This document shows, piece after piece, positions 1 to 6,430 of a DNA stretch of 11,320 bases. The notes under the pieces are model-generated. The model was given only the letters and a program-made list of their open reading frames with translations. It was not told the origin of the DNA and searched no databases. The DNA comes from Mariprofundus sp. (GTDB lineage Bacteria; Pseudomonadota; Zetaproteobacteria; Mariprofundales; Mariprofundaceae): assembly GCA_030951065.1 (NCBI GenBank), contig JAUZQH010000220.1, positions 1 to 11,320 of the forward strand, in the 5' to 3' direction. How positions within the stretch are numbered: the stretch's first letter is position 1; each line of letters starts with the position of its first letter. The position numbers and the translations under genes are program-made.

Positions 1-106
1 GGCCGCACCATGGGGCCCAGAAATCAACAACAACAGGGCCGGAAGCTTTTAATACATCTGCATCGAAGCTTTCGTCGCTAACATGAATAATTAAGTCTGT
101 AGACAT
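1..106 (-). CDS. trxA: Thioredoxin, N-terminal part (cut by window edge)
   Basis: Thioredoxin is the cytoplasmic dithiol reductant that donates electrons to ribonucleotide reductase, PAPS reductase and oxidised proteins through a WCGPC active site. Only the first 35 residues lie in the window. They read [20 protein letters not shown], then a short loop, then [11 protein letters not shown], which is the beta1-alpha1-beta2 part of the thioredoxin fold running into the active site. The window ends inside the codon after WCG, so the second catalytic cysteine is not seen. The start at 106 has a GAGG ribosome-binding site 7 bases upstream. It is transcribed divergently from the methyltransferase at 173, with a 66-bp spacer. 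The N-terminus closely resembles E. coli TrxA (from memory). The gene could be a trxA paralogue, but the length before the active site is typical of TrxA. Confidence 0.93.
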   Translation of the reverse strand, partial: MSTDLIIHVSDESFDADVLKASGPVVVDFWAPWCG

Positions 107-131
107 CTGTTTTCCTCGTTTGTTGGTAAGT

Positions 132-149
132 ACTAAACGAAACGTTAGT
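132..149. promoter_or_regulatory. Imperfect inverted repeat in the trxA/methyltransferase divergent spacer
   Basis: ACTAAACG and CGTTAGT form two arms around AAA, with one extra A in the left arm. The repeat lies midway in the 66-bp spacer that must hold the promoters or leaders of both divergent genes. It could be a small operator or a weak hairpin. No regulator is recognised, and with arms this short it could be chance. Confidence 0.25.
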
Positions 150-172
150 CCGGAGGGGTAAAAGCGTCAACC

Positions 173-1312
173 ATGTCGAGCCAACAATTATTAACCCGGG
201 TGATTCGCCAGCGCATTGTTGAGGCTGGTGGATATCTGCCTTTCGATGCATTTATGCAAGCAGCATTATATGAACCGGGTCTGGGATATTATGAAACGAA
301 AACCGTTTTTGGAGAGAAGGGCGATTTTGTAACCGCTTCGGAACTTGGGCCCTGGTCAACACTGGCCATGGCCGACCTGGTGCTCAACGGCTGGCAGCAG
401 ATGGGGAGGCCGGAACACTGGATGCTGATTGAGCAGGGTTCCGGTTCAGGTCAGCAATTGGCGGCATTGCTGGATATTCTTGTGCAATTGCCCATGCAGC
501 CACCATCCACGGTGATTTCCGTGGAGCATTGTGCACAGCTGCGGGAACGACAGGAAAAACTGTACGCAGAACGACAACTGGATGTCACGCTGGTTGATTC
601 TCTGGAAGAAGTACATGAATCACAGCATGTGATCTACTACAGTAACGAATTGCCCGATGCCTTTCCGGTGTCCTGTTTTCATTATCGACAGGGTGCTTTT
701 TATGAGCGGGGAGTCGGTCTGAACGAGTCCGGTTTCTGCTGGACTGATGCGCCGGAGCCGATGCAGCAGGCTCCTGCTATTGCGCCTGAACTGATCGCAG
801 CCTGGCCGGATGATTATATTTCTGAATACAATCCGGCTGTTGCTGACTGGCAGGCCGAACTGGCCCGGATTATCGGGAGCGGTTTCATATTCACGGTCGA
901 TTATGGTTATTCGCAGCAGGAATATTATCGGCCGGCGCGTGTCGAAGGCACATTGCTGGCCCATGTCGCACAAACAGCTGATGAAGATGTGCTCAGCCAC
1001 CCCGGCAGCCGCGATATCACGGCCCATGTCGATTTTAGCGCACTGGTTCGGGCCGGGGAACAGGCCGGACTACAACCGTTACTATGGATGTCGCAGGGTG
1101 GCTGGCTGGCGCAATCCCCGTCGGTGCAATCGCTGTTACAGTCGCTCGCCGCACAGAATGATAAAGTCAGCATGCATTTGCTGGCCCATGCCAAGCGTAT
1201 GATGATGCCATTCGGTATGGGAGAAGTGTTCAAGCTGCTGGTACAGTCGAAGGGTTTGCAGGCTGTAAAACCGGATTATCTGAATCAGTTTGATCATCTT
1301 GGTGCGCTGTAA
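173..1312 (+). CDS. SAM-dependent methyltransferase, MidA/NDUFAF7 (COG1565, DUF185) family
   Basis: This family has a class I methyltransferase fold. The mitochondrial member NDUFAF7/MidA methylates an arginine of a complex I subunit; the substrate of bacterial members is generally not established. The 379-residue length is normal. Family landmarks are in order: ALYEPGLGYY (31-40), GDFVTASELGP (50-60), the SAM-binding loop IEQGSGSGQQ (86-95), SNELPDAFPV (157-166), YISEYNP (about 215-221), FTVDYGY (240-246) and DITAHVDFSAL (281-291). The ATG is the first possible start in frame. The nearest good Shine-Dalgarno, GGAGG at 152-156, is 16 bases away, which is longer than usual, and there is no in-frame start codon in between. 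The gene is divergent from trxA. The next object downstream is the broken rlmD-like copy at 1339. Family assignment is firm; the target is unknown. Confidence 0.9.
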   Translation: MSSQQLLTRVIRQRIVEAGGYLPFDAFMQAALYEPGLGYYETKTVFGEKGDFVTASELGPWSTLAMADLVLNGWQQMGRPEHWMLIEQGSGSGQQLAALLDILVQLPMQPPSTVISVEHCAQLRERQEKLYAERQLDVTLVDSLEEVHESQHVIYYSNELPDAFPVSCFHYRQGAFYERGVGLNESGFCWTDAPEPMQQAPAIAPELIAAWPDDYISEYNPAVADWQAELARIIGSGFIFTVDYGYSQQEYYRPARVEGTLLAHVAQTADEDVLSHPGSRDITAHVDFSALVRAGEQAGLQPLLWMSQGGWLAQSPSVQSLLQSLAAQNDKVSMHLLAHAKRMMMPFGMGEVFKLLVQSKGLQAVKPDYLNQFDHLGAL

Positions 1313-1338
1313 CTGCCGGAGCACCAGCTTTTACGGAT

Positions 1339-1534
1339 GTGAAAGCCGGTATGGTCGAAAAGATTTTACTCGGCCGAGAGTGCGATGTTCGGGCCGATGG
1401 TAAATCGGTTCTGGTGGCCAATGCCGTGCCCGCGATGTTCTGAAGCTGAATATGCAGGGTAAACGGCGCGGTGTTTTGCGGGGTGATATGATTGAAATAA
1501 TCCGCCCGTCAGAGCGGCGTGTGAGCGCACCATA
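1339..1534 (+). pseudogene. Truncated, frameshifted second copy of the rlmD-like gene start
   Basis: From a GTG at 1339 the sequence aligns with the first about 65 codons of the intact gene at 3162. Shared stretches include EKIL, NAVP, DVLKLNMQGKRRGVLRGD and EIIRPSE. These residues would form the N-terminal TRAM-like RNA-binding domain. I count about 50 of 65 residues identical. A single-base loss in the run after NAVP (CCCGCGATG here, CCCGGCGATG in the intact copy) shifts the frame and brings an early TGA at 1441. Homology stops abruptly near 1534, just before the segment that encodes the Fe-S cysteines, so no methyltransferase domain remains. Homology begins at the start codon, with no similarity upstream. 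It lies 26 bp after the MidA-type gene. It is clearly non-functional as an enzyme. Confidence 0.88.
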
Positions 1535-1648
1535 CCAACGGTTAATCGTATTGTGGTTTCGATCAAGTAATATTGCTGTTTGACTGGCTGTAGCATTAGT
1601 ACAAAAGCACAAAATTAGTGTGAACAGGCCCAACACTTTAAATAACAT
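1535..1648 (-). pseudogene. Possible truncated N-terminus of a secreted protein
   Basis: Reading the minus strand from an ATG at 1648 gives MLFKVLGLFTLILCFC followed by TNATASQ. This looks like a Sec signal peptide with a short polar region and an A-x-A-like cleavage site. About 38 residues in, the frame runs into the antisense of the rlmD-like fragment, where the protein sequence becomes meaningless, so any real gene was cut at the 1534/1535 junction. There is a TAA seven codons upstream in frame and only a weak AGAG ahead of the start. No family is recognised. It may be a chance open frame in AT-richer sequence. Confidence 0.22.
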
Positions 1649-1905
1649 CTCTGCTGGACTGCTTGTTTACCTCGACCCTTTATTTCCGACTGCCCGCACC
1701 ATGTTATGGGGTGTGGGAATCGGCCTCAGTAAATGTTTTTTTGAAGGTGGTGTCGATATATTTTATACGTCACTGCCAGGCCAGATGGCTCGAGTATTCG
1801 AGACATCGAAGTGGTCGGTATTTTCAGCTTCGTTTCAGCTTGGCCATTTATTGTCCGCGCCAATAAAAACGGTTGGCTGAGGCTGACCTGGTATGGAGAT
1901 GCAAC
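1649..1905. other. Unassigned stretch upstream of the beta-barrel gene, possibly gene debris
   Basis: No gene is convincingly identified here. On the plus strand an 86-codon frame (1620-1880) and a 67-codon frame (1663-1866) are open but match nothing I recognise, and neither has a good ribosome-binding site. A third frame is open from about 1742 to the TGA at 1907-1909 and reads protein-like at its end (DIEVVGIFSFVSAW, then NGWLRLTWYGDAT). That stop overlaps the start of the beta-barrel gene. The run of seven T at 1736-1742 is a possible frameshift site joining the 86-codon frame to this one. This stretch should also carry the promoter of the beta-barrel gene, but I see no clear -35/-10 pair. 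Confidence 0.35.
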
Positions 1906-2508
1906 GTGAAAAAAATGATATATAGCGCGGCTTTAATGCTGGCGATGCTGACAGGTGCAGCAACAGTACAGGCACAGGATAGTGGCTATTATGCTGGTCT
2001 GGGCCTTGGTTCGGTTACTGTGGATTATAAAGACGGTGCTGCCGGTATCGACCAGAAAAATGCATCTGCCGGTGCATTCGCTTATTTTGGTGTCGATATG
2101 AATGAATATCTGGCACTGGAAGCTCGCCTTGGTGCAACGGGCAAGAATAAACAGACATATGCCGGTGGTATTGAGAGCTCATTCTCCAGCCCGACATTCC
2201 TGTCATTGCTGGCCAAGATCAAATATCCGGTCAGCTCCGACTTTGATGTGTTTATGCTGGCAGGTCTGACAACGGCCAAGATTAAGGGGAAACTGACCTC
2301 GGCAGCCGGTGTTGTGACTCAGAGTAAAACCAAGACCGGAGCCAGCTTCGGTGTGGGTGCGGACTACATGATCAGCGATCAGGTGTCGCTGGGCGCAGAG
2401 TGGGTGCAGTACCTGTTTCCAGTGAAGCTCACTGCCGGTAGTGTATTTGCAACCGGTTCCAAGGCACGGATGTGGGGCATTACAGGCAAGATTGCTTACC
2501 ACTTTTAA
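1906..2508 (+). CDS. Outer-membrane beta-barrel protein (OmpA-like/porin family)
   Basis: The product is a probable small outer-membrane barrel of 200 residues. A Sec signal peptide begins KKMIYSAALMLAMLTGAA and ends TVQAQ, with cleavage expected after AQA or QAQ. The mature part starts DSGYYAGLGLGS and continues as alternating amphipathic strands with glycine- and aromatic-rich turns (EYLALEARLGATG, ASFGVGADYMISDQVSLGAEWVQYLF). It ends GITGKIAYHF, a C-terminal phenylalanine strand typical of the signal read by the BAM machinery. I chose GTG at 1906 because GGAG at 1895-1898 sits 7 bases ahead and it gives a K-K signal-peptide start. The ATG at 1873 would add 11 unneeded residues, and ATG 1915 is a lesser alternative. 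There is no OmpA peptidoglycan-binding domain. A strong hairpin terminator follows, so it is probably monocistronic. The ligand or role is unknown. Confidence 0.85.
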   Translation: MKKMIYSAALMLAMLTGAATVQAQDSGYYAGLGLGSVTVDYKDGAAGIDQKNASAGAFAYFGVDMNEYLALEARLGATGKNKQTYAGGIESSFSSPTFLSLLAKIKYPVSSDFDVFMLAGLTTAKIKGKLTSAAGVVTQSKTKTGASFGVGADYMISDQVSLGAEWVQYLFPVKLTAGSVFATGSKARMWGITGKIAYHF

Positions 2509-2539
2509 TGCTTCAGGCAGCGAGTCTGTCATAAGGTAA

Positions 2540-2580
2540 AAAAACAAACAGCCCCTGTTCACGCAGGGGCTGTTTTGTTT
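2540..2580. terminator. Rho-independent terminator, likely bidirectional
   Basis: CAGCCCCTG (2549-2557) pairs perfectly with CAGGGGCTG (2564-2572) around a TTCACG loop. TTTTGTTT follows on the plus strand and an A-rich run precedes it, so the structure can terminate transcription from both sides. It lies 40 bp after the beta-barrel gene and insulates it from the transposase remnant. Confidence 0.93.
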
Positions 2581-2678
2581 GAGGGTGGGGTTGATGCTGA
2601 ATAGCGGCCGGGTTTAAGCGCGTTTGATGAGTTACGGTGACAGTTTGCTGAATATACTATTTATGTGAGTTTATAAGC

Positions 2679-3181
2679 ATGTCTCGATTAGCTCGGCTTG
2701 TAATTCCAGAAACTCCGCATCATGTCACCCGGCGTGCACAGATTTCTTGAAGATGGTGACTATGCCTTTATGAGTCGTTATTGCATGAAGCTACTGAAAA
2801 AGCCGGGGCTGAAATTTGGTGTTACTGTTTGATGCCCAATCATGTCCATATCATCATTGAGCCTCGGATGAAAATGGCTCGCGTCGTACTTTTGCATATA
2901 CACAACGGCGTTTATCAATGTCCGGGCGGATAACAGGACATTTGTGGCAAGGTCGGTTTGGCCCGGCTGAGATAGATGAAGAACATCTGGCACATGCAGT
3001 AGGTTATGTTTCTCTCAATTCTGTTCGAGCCAGCCTGGTCAAACAGGCGCAGGATTGGCCTTGGTCGAGCGCTGCATGCCATCTTTGCGATGTCATGCTT
3101 GAGTTAGCCTCAGGCCGCCAACTAAAAGCACAGAAATGTGGCCCAAAAAGAAAGGGATTGAATGAAAACAGACGTAGCTGA
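2679..3181 (+). pseudogene. Broken Y1/IS200-like (REP-associated) transposase
   Basis: Pieces of a REP-associated tyrosine transposase (Y1_Tnp, TnpA-REP/RayT-like) are spread over three frames. The start at 2679 gives MSRLARLVIPETPHHVT and stops at 2748. A +1 frame gives FLEDGDYAF from 2743. The first frame resumes at about 2778 with EKAGAEIWCYCLMPNHVHII, which holds the HUH metal-binding motif (HVH), and ends at a TAA at about 2933. A further frame from about 2885 gives RTFAYTQRR, GHLWQGRF, HAVGYVSLNSVRASLV and DWPWSSAACHL. That makes at least three frameshifts, so the enzyme is dead. GYVSLNSVRA matches the family block that usually carries the candidate catalytic tyrosine. The last frame stays open to the stop at 3181 and overlaps the start of the rlmD-like gene by 20 bases. 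No terminal inverted repeats are seen, as expected for this class, and I found no clear REP palindromes. Confidence 0.88.
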
Positions 3182-4406
3182 AAAGATTTTACCCGGTGGA
3201 GAGTGCGTTGTTCGGGTCGATGGTAAACCGGTTCTGGTGACCAATGCCGTACCCGGCGATGTTCTGAAGCTGAATATGCAGGGTAAACGGCGCGGTGTTT
3301 TGCGGGGTGATATTGTTGAAATCATCCGGCCATCGGAACAGCGGGTGAATGCACCATGTCCGGTTGCAGCGCAATGCGGCGGATGCGCCATGCAGTTTAT
3401 TTCTGTTGAAGATCAGGCGGCAGTCAAATCGGCGTGGGTGATGGATGCATTCAAATCCCTGATAGATTCAGATACGGAGTGGATACCGGTTCATCCGCAT
3501 CACAACCGTTATCGTCGGCGGGTGCGCTGGTTTGTCGGGTATGACGATGGCGAGCCATTTCTCGGTTTTTATGCGCCGGCCAGTCATCAGCTTGTTCGCC
3601 ATGCTGACTGCATGGTTGTAAGCCCTGAGCTCAATGCGGTGCGGCAGTTGATTGAAAAAACCGTGAACCTGCAGGATGTGGACAGCGTGCAGGCGGTGCA
3701 CCTTGATGATGGGATCCATATCATTATGGAAGCGGATATTCGTCCCGAATGCGCCGGAGAAGATCTACTCGAGGGCGTGCCATTACGCTGGTGGTGGCGT
3801 AATGATCGACGCATCACACGTCCATTCAGGAAACAGGCGACGCTGTTTCACGATGTGTTGCCGGCAGGAGAAATGGAAATACAGCTGGCGGTTGGGCCGG
3901 ATGATTTTGTGCAGGGGCAGCAGCAAGGCAACCGGGAACTGATCCGCCAGATTCAGGACTGGACCGGATCTGTTGCCAGAATTGCCGACCTGTTTTGCGG
4001 TATTGGTAATTTGTCGCTACCGCTGGCTGCGGCAACCGGTGCTCAGGTATTCGGCGCGGAACTGAATGCTGCCAGTGTGCGGGCTGCATCAGCCAATGCC
4101 AAAGCACTTGGTATTGATTCTAGCTTTGTGGTGGCGAATCTGTTTGAAGATTTCGACATGGAACCGTATATCGGCGCGGATGTGCTGATTCTCGATCCAC
4201 CGCGTCGCGGTGCCAAACGGCTGTGTAATCAGATATCGCGGCTGTTGCCGAAGAAAATTATCATGATTTCCTGCGATCCGGCAGCGGGGGCGCGTGACGG
4301 GACGTTGCTGACACAGCATGGTTTTAAACTCAAGGCATTACGGGTGCTCGATTTGTTCCCCTATGCCGGCCATGTAGAGACCATGAGTCTATGGGAGCCG
4401 GAGTGA
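3162..4406 (+). CDS. rlmD: 23S rRNA (uracil-5-)-methyltransferase, RumA/RlmD type
   Basis: The enzyme uses SAM to make 5-methyluridine in RNA; E. coli RlmD (RumA) modifies U1939 of 23S rRNA. Of 414 residues, about 1-60 form a TRAM-like RNA-binding domain. The 4Fe-4S cysteines are C66, C72 and C75 (CPVAAQCGGC) and C150 (RHADC), with the same spacing for the first three as in RumA. The Rossmann domain has DFVQGQQQGN (248-257), the SAM loop DLFCGIGN (276-283) and LDPPRRG (344-350). C371 in ISCDP is the nucleophile and E406 in FPYAGHVE is the likely general base; the 35-residue gap equals that of RumA. AAGGGA lies just ahead of the ATG. It heads the operon with the lipoprotein gene. An N-terminal fragment of a second copy lies at 1339. 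RlmD and the related RlmC and RlmCD are hard to separate, so the exact uridine is inferred. Confidence 0.85.
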   Translation: MKTDVAEKILPGGECVVRVDGKPVLVTNAVPGDVLKLNMQGKRRGVLRGDIVEIIRPSEQRVNAPCPVAAQCGGCAMQFISVEDQAAVKSAWVMDAFKSLIDSDTEWIPVHPHHNRYRRRVRWFVGYDDGEPFLGFYAPASHQLVRHADCMVVSPELNAVRQLIEKTVNLQDVDSVQAVHLDDGIHIIMEADIRPECAGEDLLEGVPLRWWWRNDRRITRPFRKQATLFHDVLPAGEMEIQLAVGPDDFVQGQQQGNRELIRQIQDWTGSVARIADLFCGIGNLSLPLAAATGAQVFGAELNAASVRAASANAKALGIDSSFVVANLFEDFDMEPYIGADVLILDPPRRGAKRLCNQISRLLPKKIIMISCDPAAGARDGTLLTQHGFKLKALRVLDLFPYAGHVETMSLWEPE

Positions 4407-5902
4407 AGCGTATTTGCGTGTTTGTTCTCTTGTTGTTGCTGGCGGGTTGCCAGGCCGGTGAGCAGGAACCCGGCCTGTTGCGTGTGGGGCTGGCACAGAT
4501 GCCGATTACGCTCGATCCGCGTTTTGCCACCGATGCCGCTTCGGTGCGTGTGCAGGAACTGATACATCGTGGGCTGGTGAAACTGGACGATTCGTTTAAT
4601 ATCCAGGCGGATCTGGCGGAACGATGGGAACATCCCGAGCCGCTGTTATGGCGTTTCTATTTGCGTCCGGGCTTGCATTTTTCCGATGGTTCCGATGTTG
4701 ATGCAGCGGATGTTGTGGCCACGCTGTCGGCGGTGCTGGATGCGAAACTGGCCAGCCCTCTGAAAGCAGGATTTGCATCCATCAGGTCGATTTCGGCAGA
4801 GGCACGTGATGTCGTGGTGATTCGCCTGAACAGGGCAGAGGCATCATTACTGACGCATTTGAATATGGGTATTCTGCCCGAATCTATAGCGCATGCATCG
4901 CATCAGGCCCGCCGCACCATCGGTTGCGGCCCGTTTAAACTCAGGTCGTGGACAGAAAGTGCGCTGACTCTCGAACGTATTGATCCATCCGCAAGTGTGG
5001 CTGTGATCCGATTTCTCGGTGTAAAAGATCCGGTGACCCGGATTCTGAAACTCAAGCGCGGTGAGCTGGATTTTGTGCAGAATGATTTGCCGCCGCATCT
5101 GCTGCCCTATATCAGGGAACAGTCAGAGCTCAGTATGCAGACACGGCCTTCCACGACCTTTTCCTATATCGGGCTGAATATGCAGGATGACATTTTGAAA
5201 GATGTGCGGGTACGCAGGGCGCTGGCTCTGGCACTGGATCGCAATAAACTGAAAAAAGCCCTGTTTGCAGACCTGCCTGAACTGGCTGAAACGGTGCTGA
5301 TTCCGGAGCATTGGGCATCCACACCGTTGCCGGAAATACCATTCGCACTGGATCAGGCCGCTCACCTGCTGGACGAGGCGGGGTTTCCCCGTGGCAAGGA
5401 TGGTATTCGCTTCACGATCAATTATCGCACCAGCACCGACCCGACCCGTTTAAGACTGACTACGGCGATTGCTGCGATGTGGAAGAAAATCGGAGTCAAG
5501 GTATCGATTGAATCGCTGGAGTGGGGCGGTTTTTATGCCCGCATCAAAGGCGGTGATTTCCAGGTTTTTTCACTGGCCTGGGTGGGTATTGCCGATCCGG
5601 ATATTTATCGCTGGATTCTGCATTCGGATATGTGGCCGCCCAAGGGAGCCAATCGCGGCCGTTATGCCAATCCGCAAGTGGATATGTGGCTGGATTTGGC
5701 AACCGCTGCAGACAGTCAGGCTGAACGCAGGCAATGGTATGCCAGGGTGGAGCAGCAGATGCATGATGATATGGTTTACATCCCGCTCTGGTATGATCCG
5801 GTGATTGCCGTTTCAGGCCCCCGCATTTCCGGATTCAGGCCGAAGCCGGATGGCAGCTTGCGGGGGTTGATGTCTGTCGTGATCACAGAAGCGAGGGAAT
5901 AA
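4403..5902 (+). CDS. ABC transporter solute-binding lipoprotein, family 5 (peptide/dipeptide type)
   Basis: Family 5 solute-binding proteins (OppA/DppA/NikA fold) capture peptides, nickel or other small ligands outside the inner membrane and pass them to an ABC permease. The signal peptide MKRICVFVLLLLLAGC ends in a lipobox (LAGC), so C16 should be lipidated. Family features follow: ITLDPRFATD, LVKLDDSFNIQADLAERWE, LRPGLHFSDGSDVDAADVV, TFSYIGLNMQDDILKD then VRRALALALDRNKL, and a C-terminal domain ending YIPLWYDPV. The length of 499 residues is typical. I prefer GTG at 4403, which overlaps the upstream stop as GTGA and has GGGAG 5 bases ahead. ATG at 4391 would add four residues but lacks a well-spaced Shine-Dalgarno. 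No permease or ATPase genes lie next to it, so the partner transporter is encoded elsewhere or absent. The ligand is not predictable from this sequence alone. Confidence 0.87.
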   Translation: MKRICVFVLLLLLAGCQAGEQEPGLLRVGLAQMPITLDPRFATDAASVRVQELIHRGLVKLDDSFNIQADLAERWEHPEPLLWRFYLRPGLHFSDGSDVDAADVVATLSAVLDAKLASPLKAGFASIRSISAEARDVVVIRLNRAEASLLTHLNMGILPESIAHASHQARRTIGCGPFKLRSWTESALTLERIDPSASVAVIRFLGVKDPVTRILKLKRGELDFVQNDLPPHLLPYIREQSELSMQTRPSTTFSYIGLNMQDDILKDVRVRRALALALDRNKLKKALFADLPELAETVLIPEHWASTPLPEIPFALDQAAHLLDEAGFPRGKDGIRFTINYRTSTDPTRLRLTTAIAAMWKKIGVKVSIESLEWGGFYARIKGGDFQVFSLAWVGIADPDIYRWILHSDMWPPKGANRGRYANPQVDMWLDLATAADSQAERRQWYARVEQQMHDDMVYIPLWYDPVIAVSGPRISGFRPKPDGSLRGLMSVVITEARE

Positions 5903-6315
5903 TGTTCAGTTTTCATCATGTAGCGCTGAGTGTGTCTGATCTTGAAGCATCTGTTGTATTCTATGAGCAGCTCGGATTCAGTCCGGTTTTCCGATGGAGG
6001 GCAGAGGATGAATCGCTTGCGATTGTGCACCTGAAACAGGGTGAGGCATTGCTGGAGCTGTTCTGCTTTTCCAGCCATGTTGCTGCTCCCGAGTCCTCAA
6101 AACAGTTGGCGACAGACCTGCCCCGAATCGGCATCAAGCATTTTGGGGTCAGGGTGGCCGATATTCAGCAGGCCAAAGAGCGAATGGATTCGCTGGGGCT
6201 GGCTGAGGGTATAGAAATCGTGCATGGAAGAACCGGCATCGACTATTTCTTTCTGGCAGACCCGGACGGAATTCTGGTCGAGGTGGTACAGGACAACAGA
6301 AAGCTTTCTGCCTGA
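5902..6315 (+). CDS. VOC-family (glyoxalase/dioxygenase superfamily) protein
   Basis: This is a single-domain, 137-residue vicinal-oxygen-chelate protein with paired beta-alpha-beta-beta-beta modules. The likely metal ligands are all present: H6 (FHHVALSV), E52 (LLELFCF), H80 (IKHFGVRV) and E127 (ILVEVVQ). The FLADPDGILVEVVQ ending is typical of lactoylglutathione lyase-like and methylmalonyl-CoA epimerase-like members, so it is probably a metal-dependent lyase, isomerase or epimerase. The substrate cannot be told from the sequence. Its ATG shares an A with the upstream TAA (TAATG), with GAGGG just ahead, so it is translationally coupled to the lipoprotein gene and is the last gene of the operon. 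Confidence 0.85.
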   Translation: MFSFHHVALSVSDLEASVVFYEQLGFSPVFRWRAEDESLAIVHLKQGEALLELFCFSSHVAAPESSKQLATDLPRIGIKHFGVRVADIQQAKERMDSLGLAEGIEIVHGRTGIDYFFLADPDGILVEVVQDNRKLSA

Positions 6316-6350
6316 ACAGCGACGCAAGTCGCGTTACAACGACCCGACGA

Positions 6351-6391
6351 TTGAATAATAAAATGGTAAAATCTCCCATTCTGTTATTCAA
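6351..6391. promoter_or_regulatory. Compound inverted repeat upstream of mnmA
   Basis: TTGAATAA (6351-6358) pairs with TTATTCAA (6384-6391). Inside it, after symmetrical 3-base mismatches, AATGG (6362-6366) pairs with CCATT (6376-6380) around a 9-base loop. The structure sits 39 bp before the mnmA start and 35 bp after the preceding operon. No T-run follows directly, so it is not a standard terminator. It could be an operator for a dimeric regulator, an mRNA leader hairpin, or a poor terminator. Confidence 0.45.
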
Positions 6392-6430
6392 GGGTTACTT
6401 GTTTGAGATGACTGCTGTTAAGCTTCGCGC

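Noticed and set aside
6319..6332. GCGAC-GCAA-GTCGC mini-hairpin after the VOC gene
   Set aside because: The stem is only 5 bp and no T-run follows, so I could not support a terminator.
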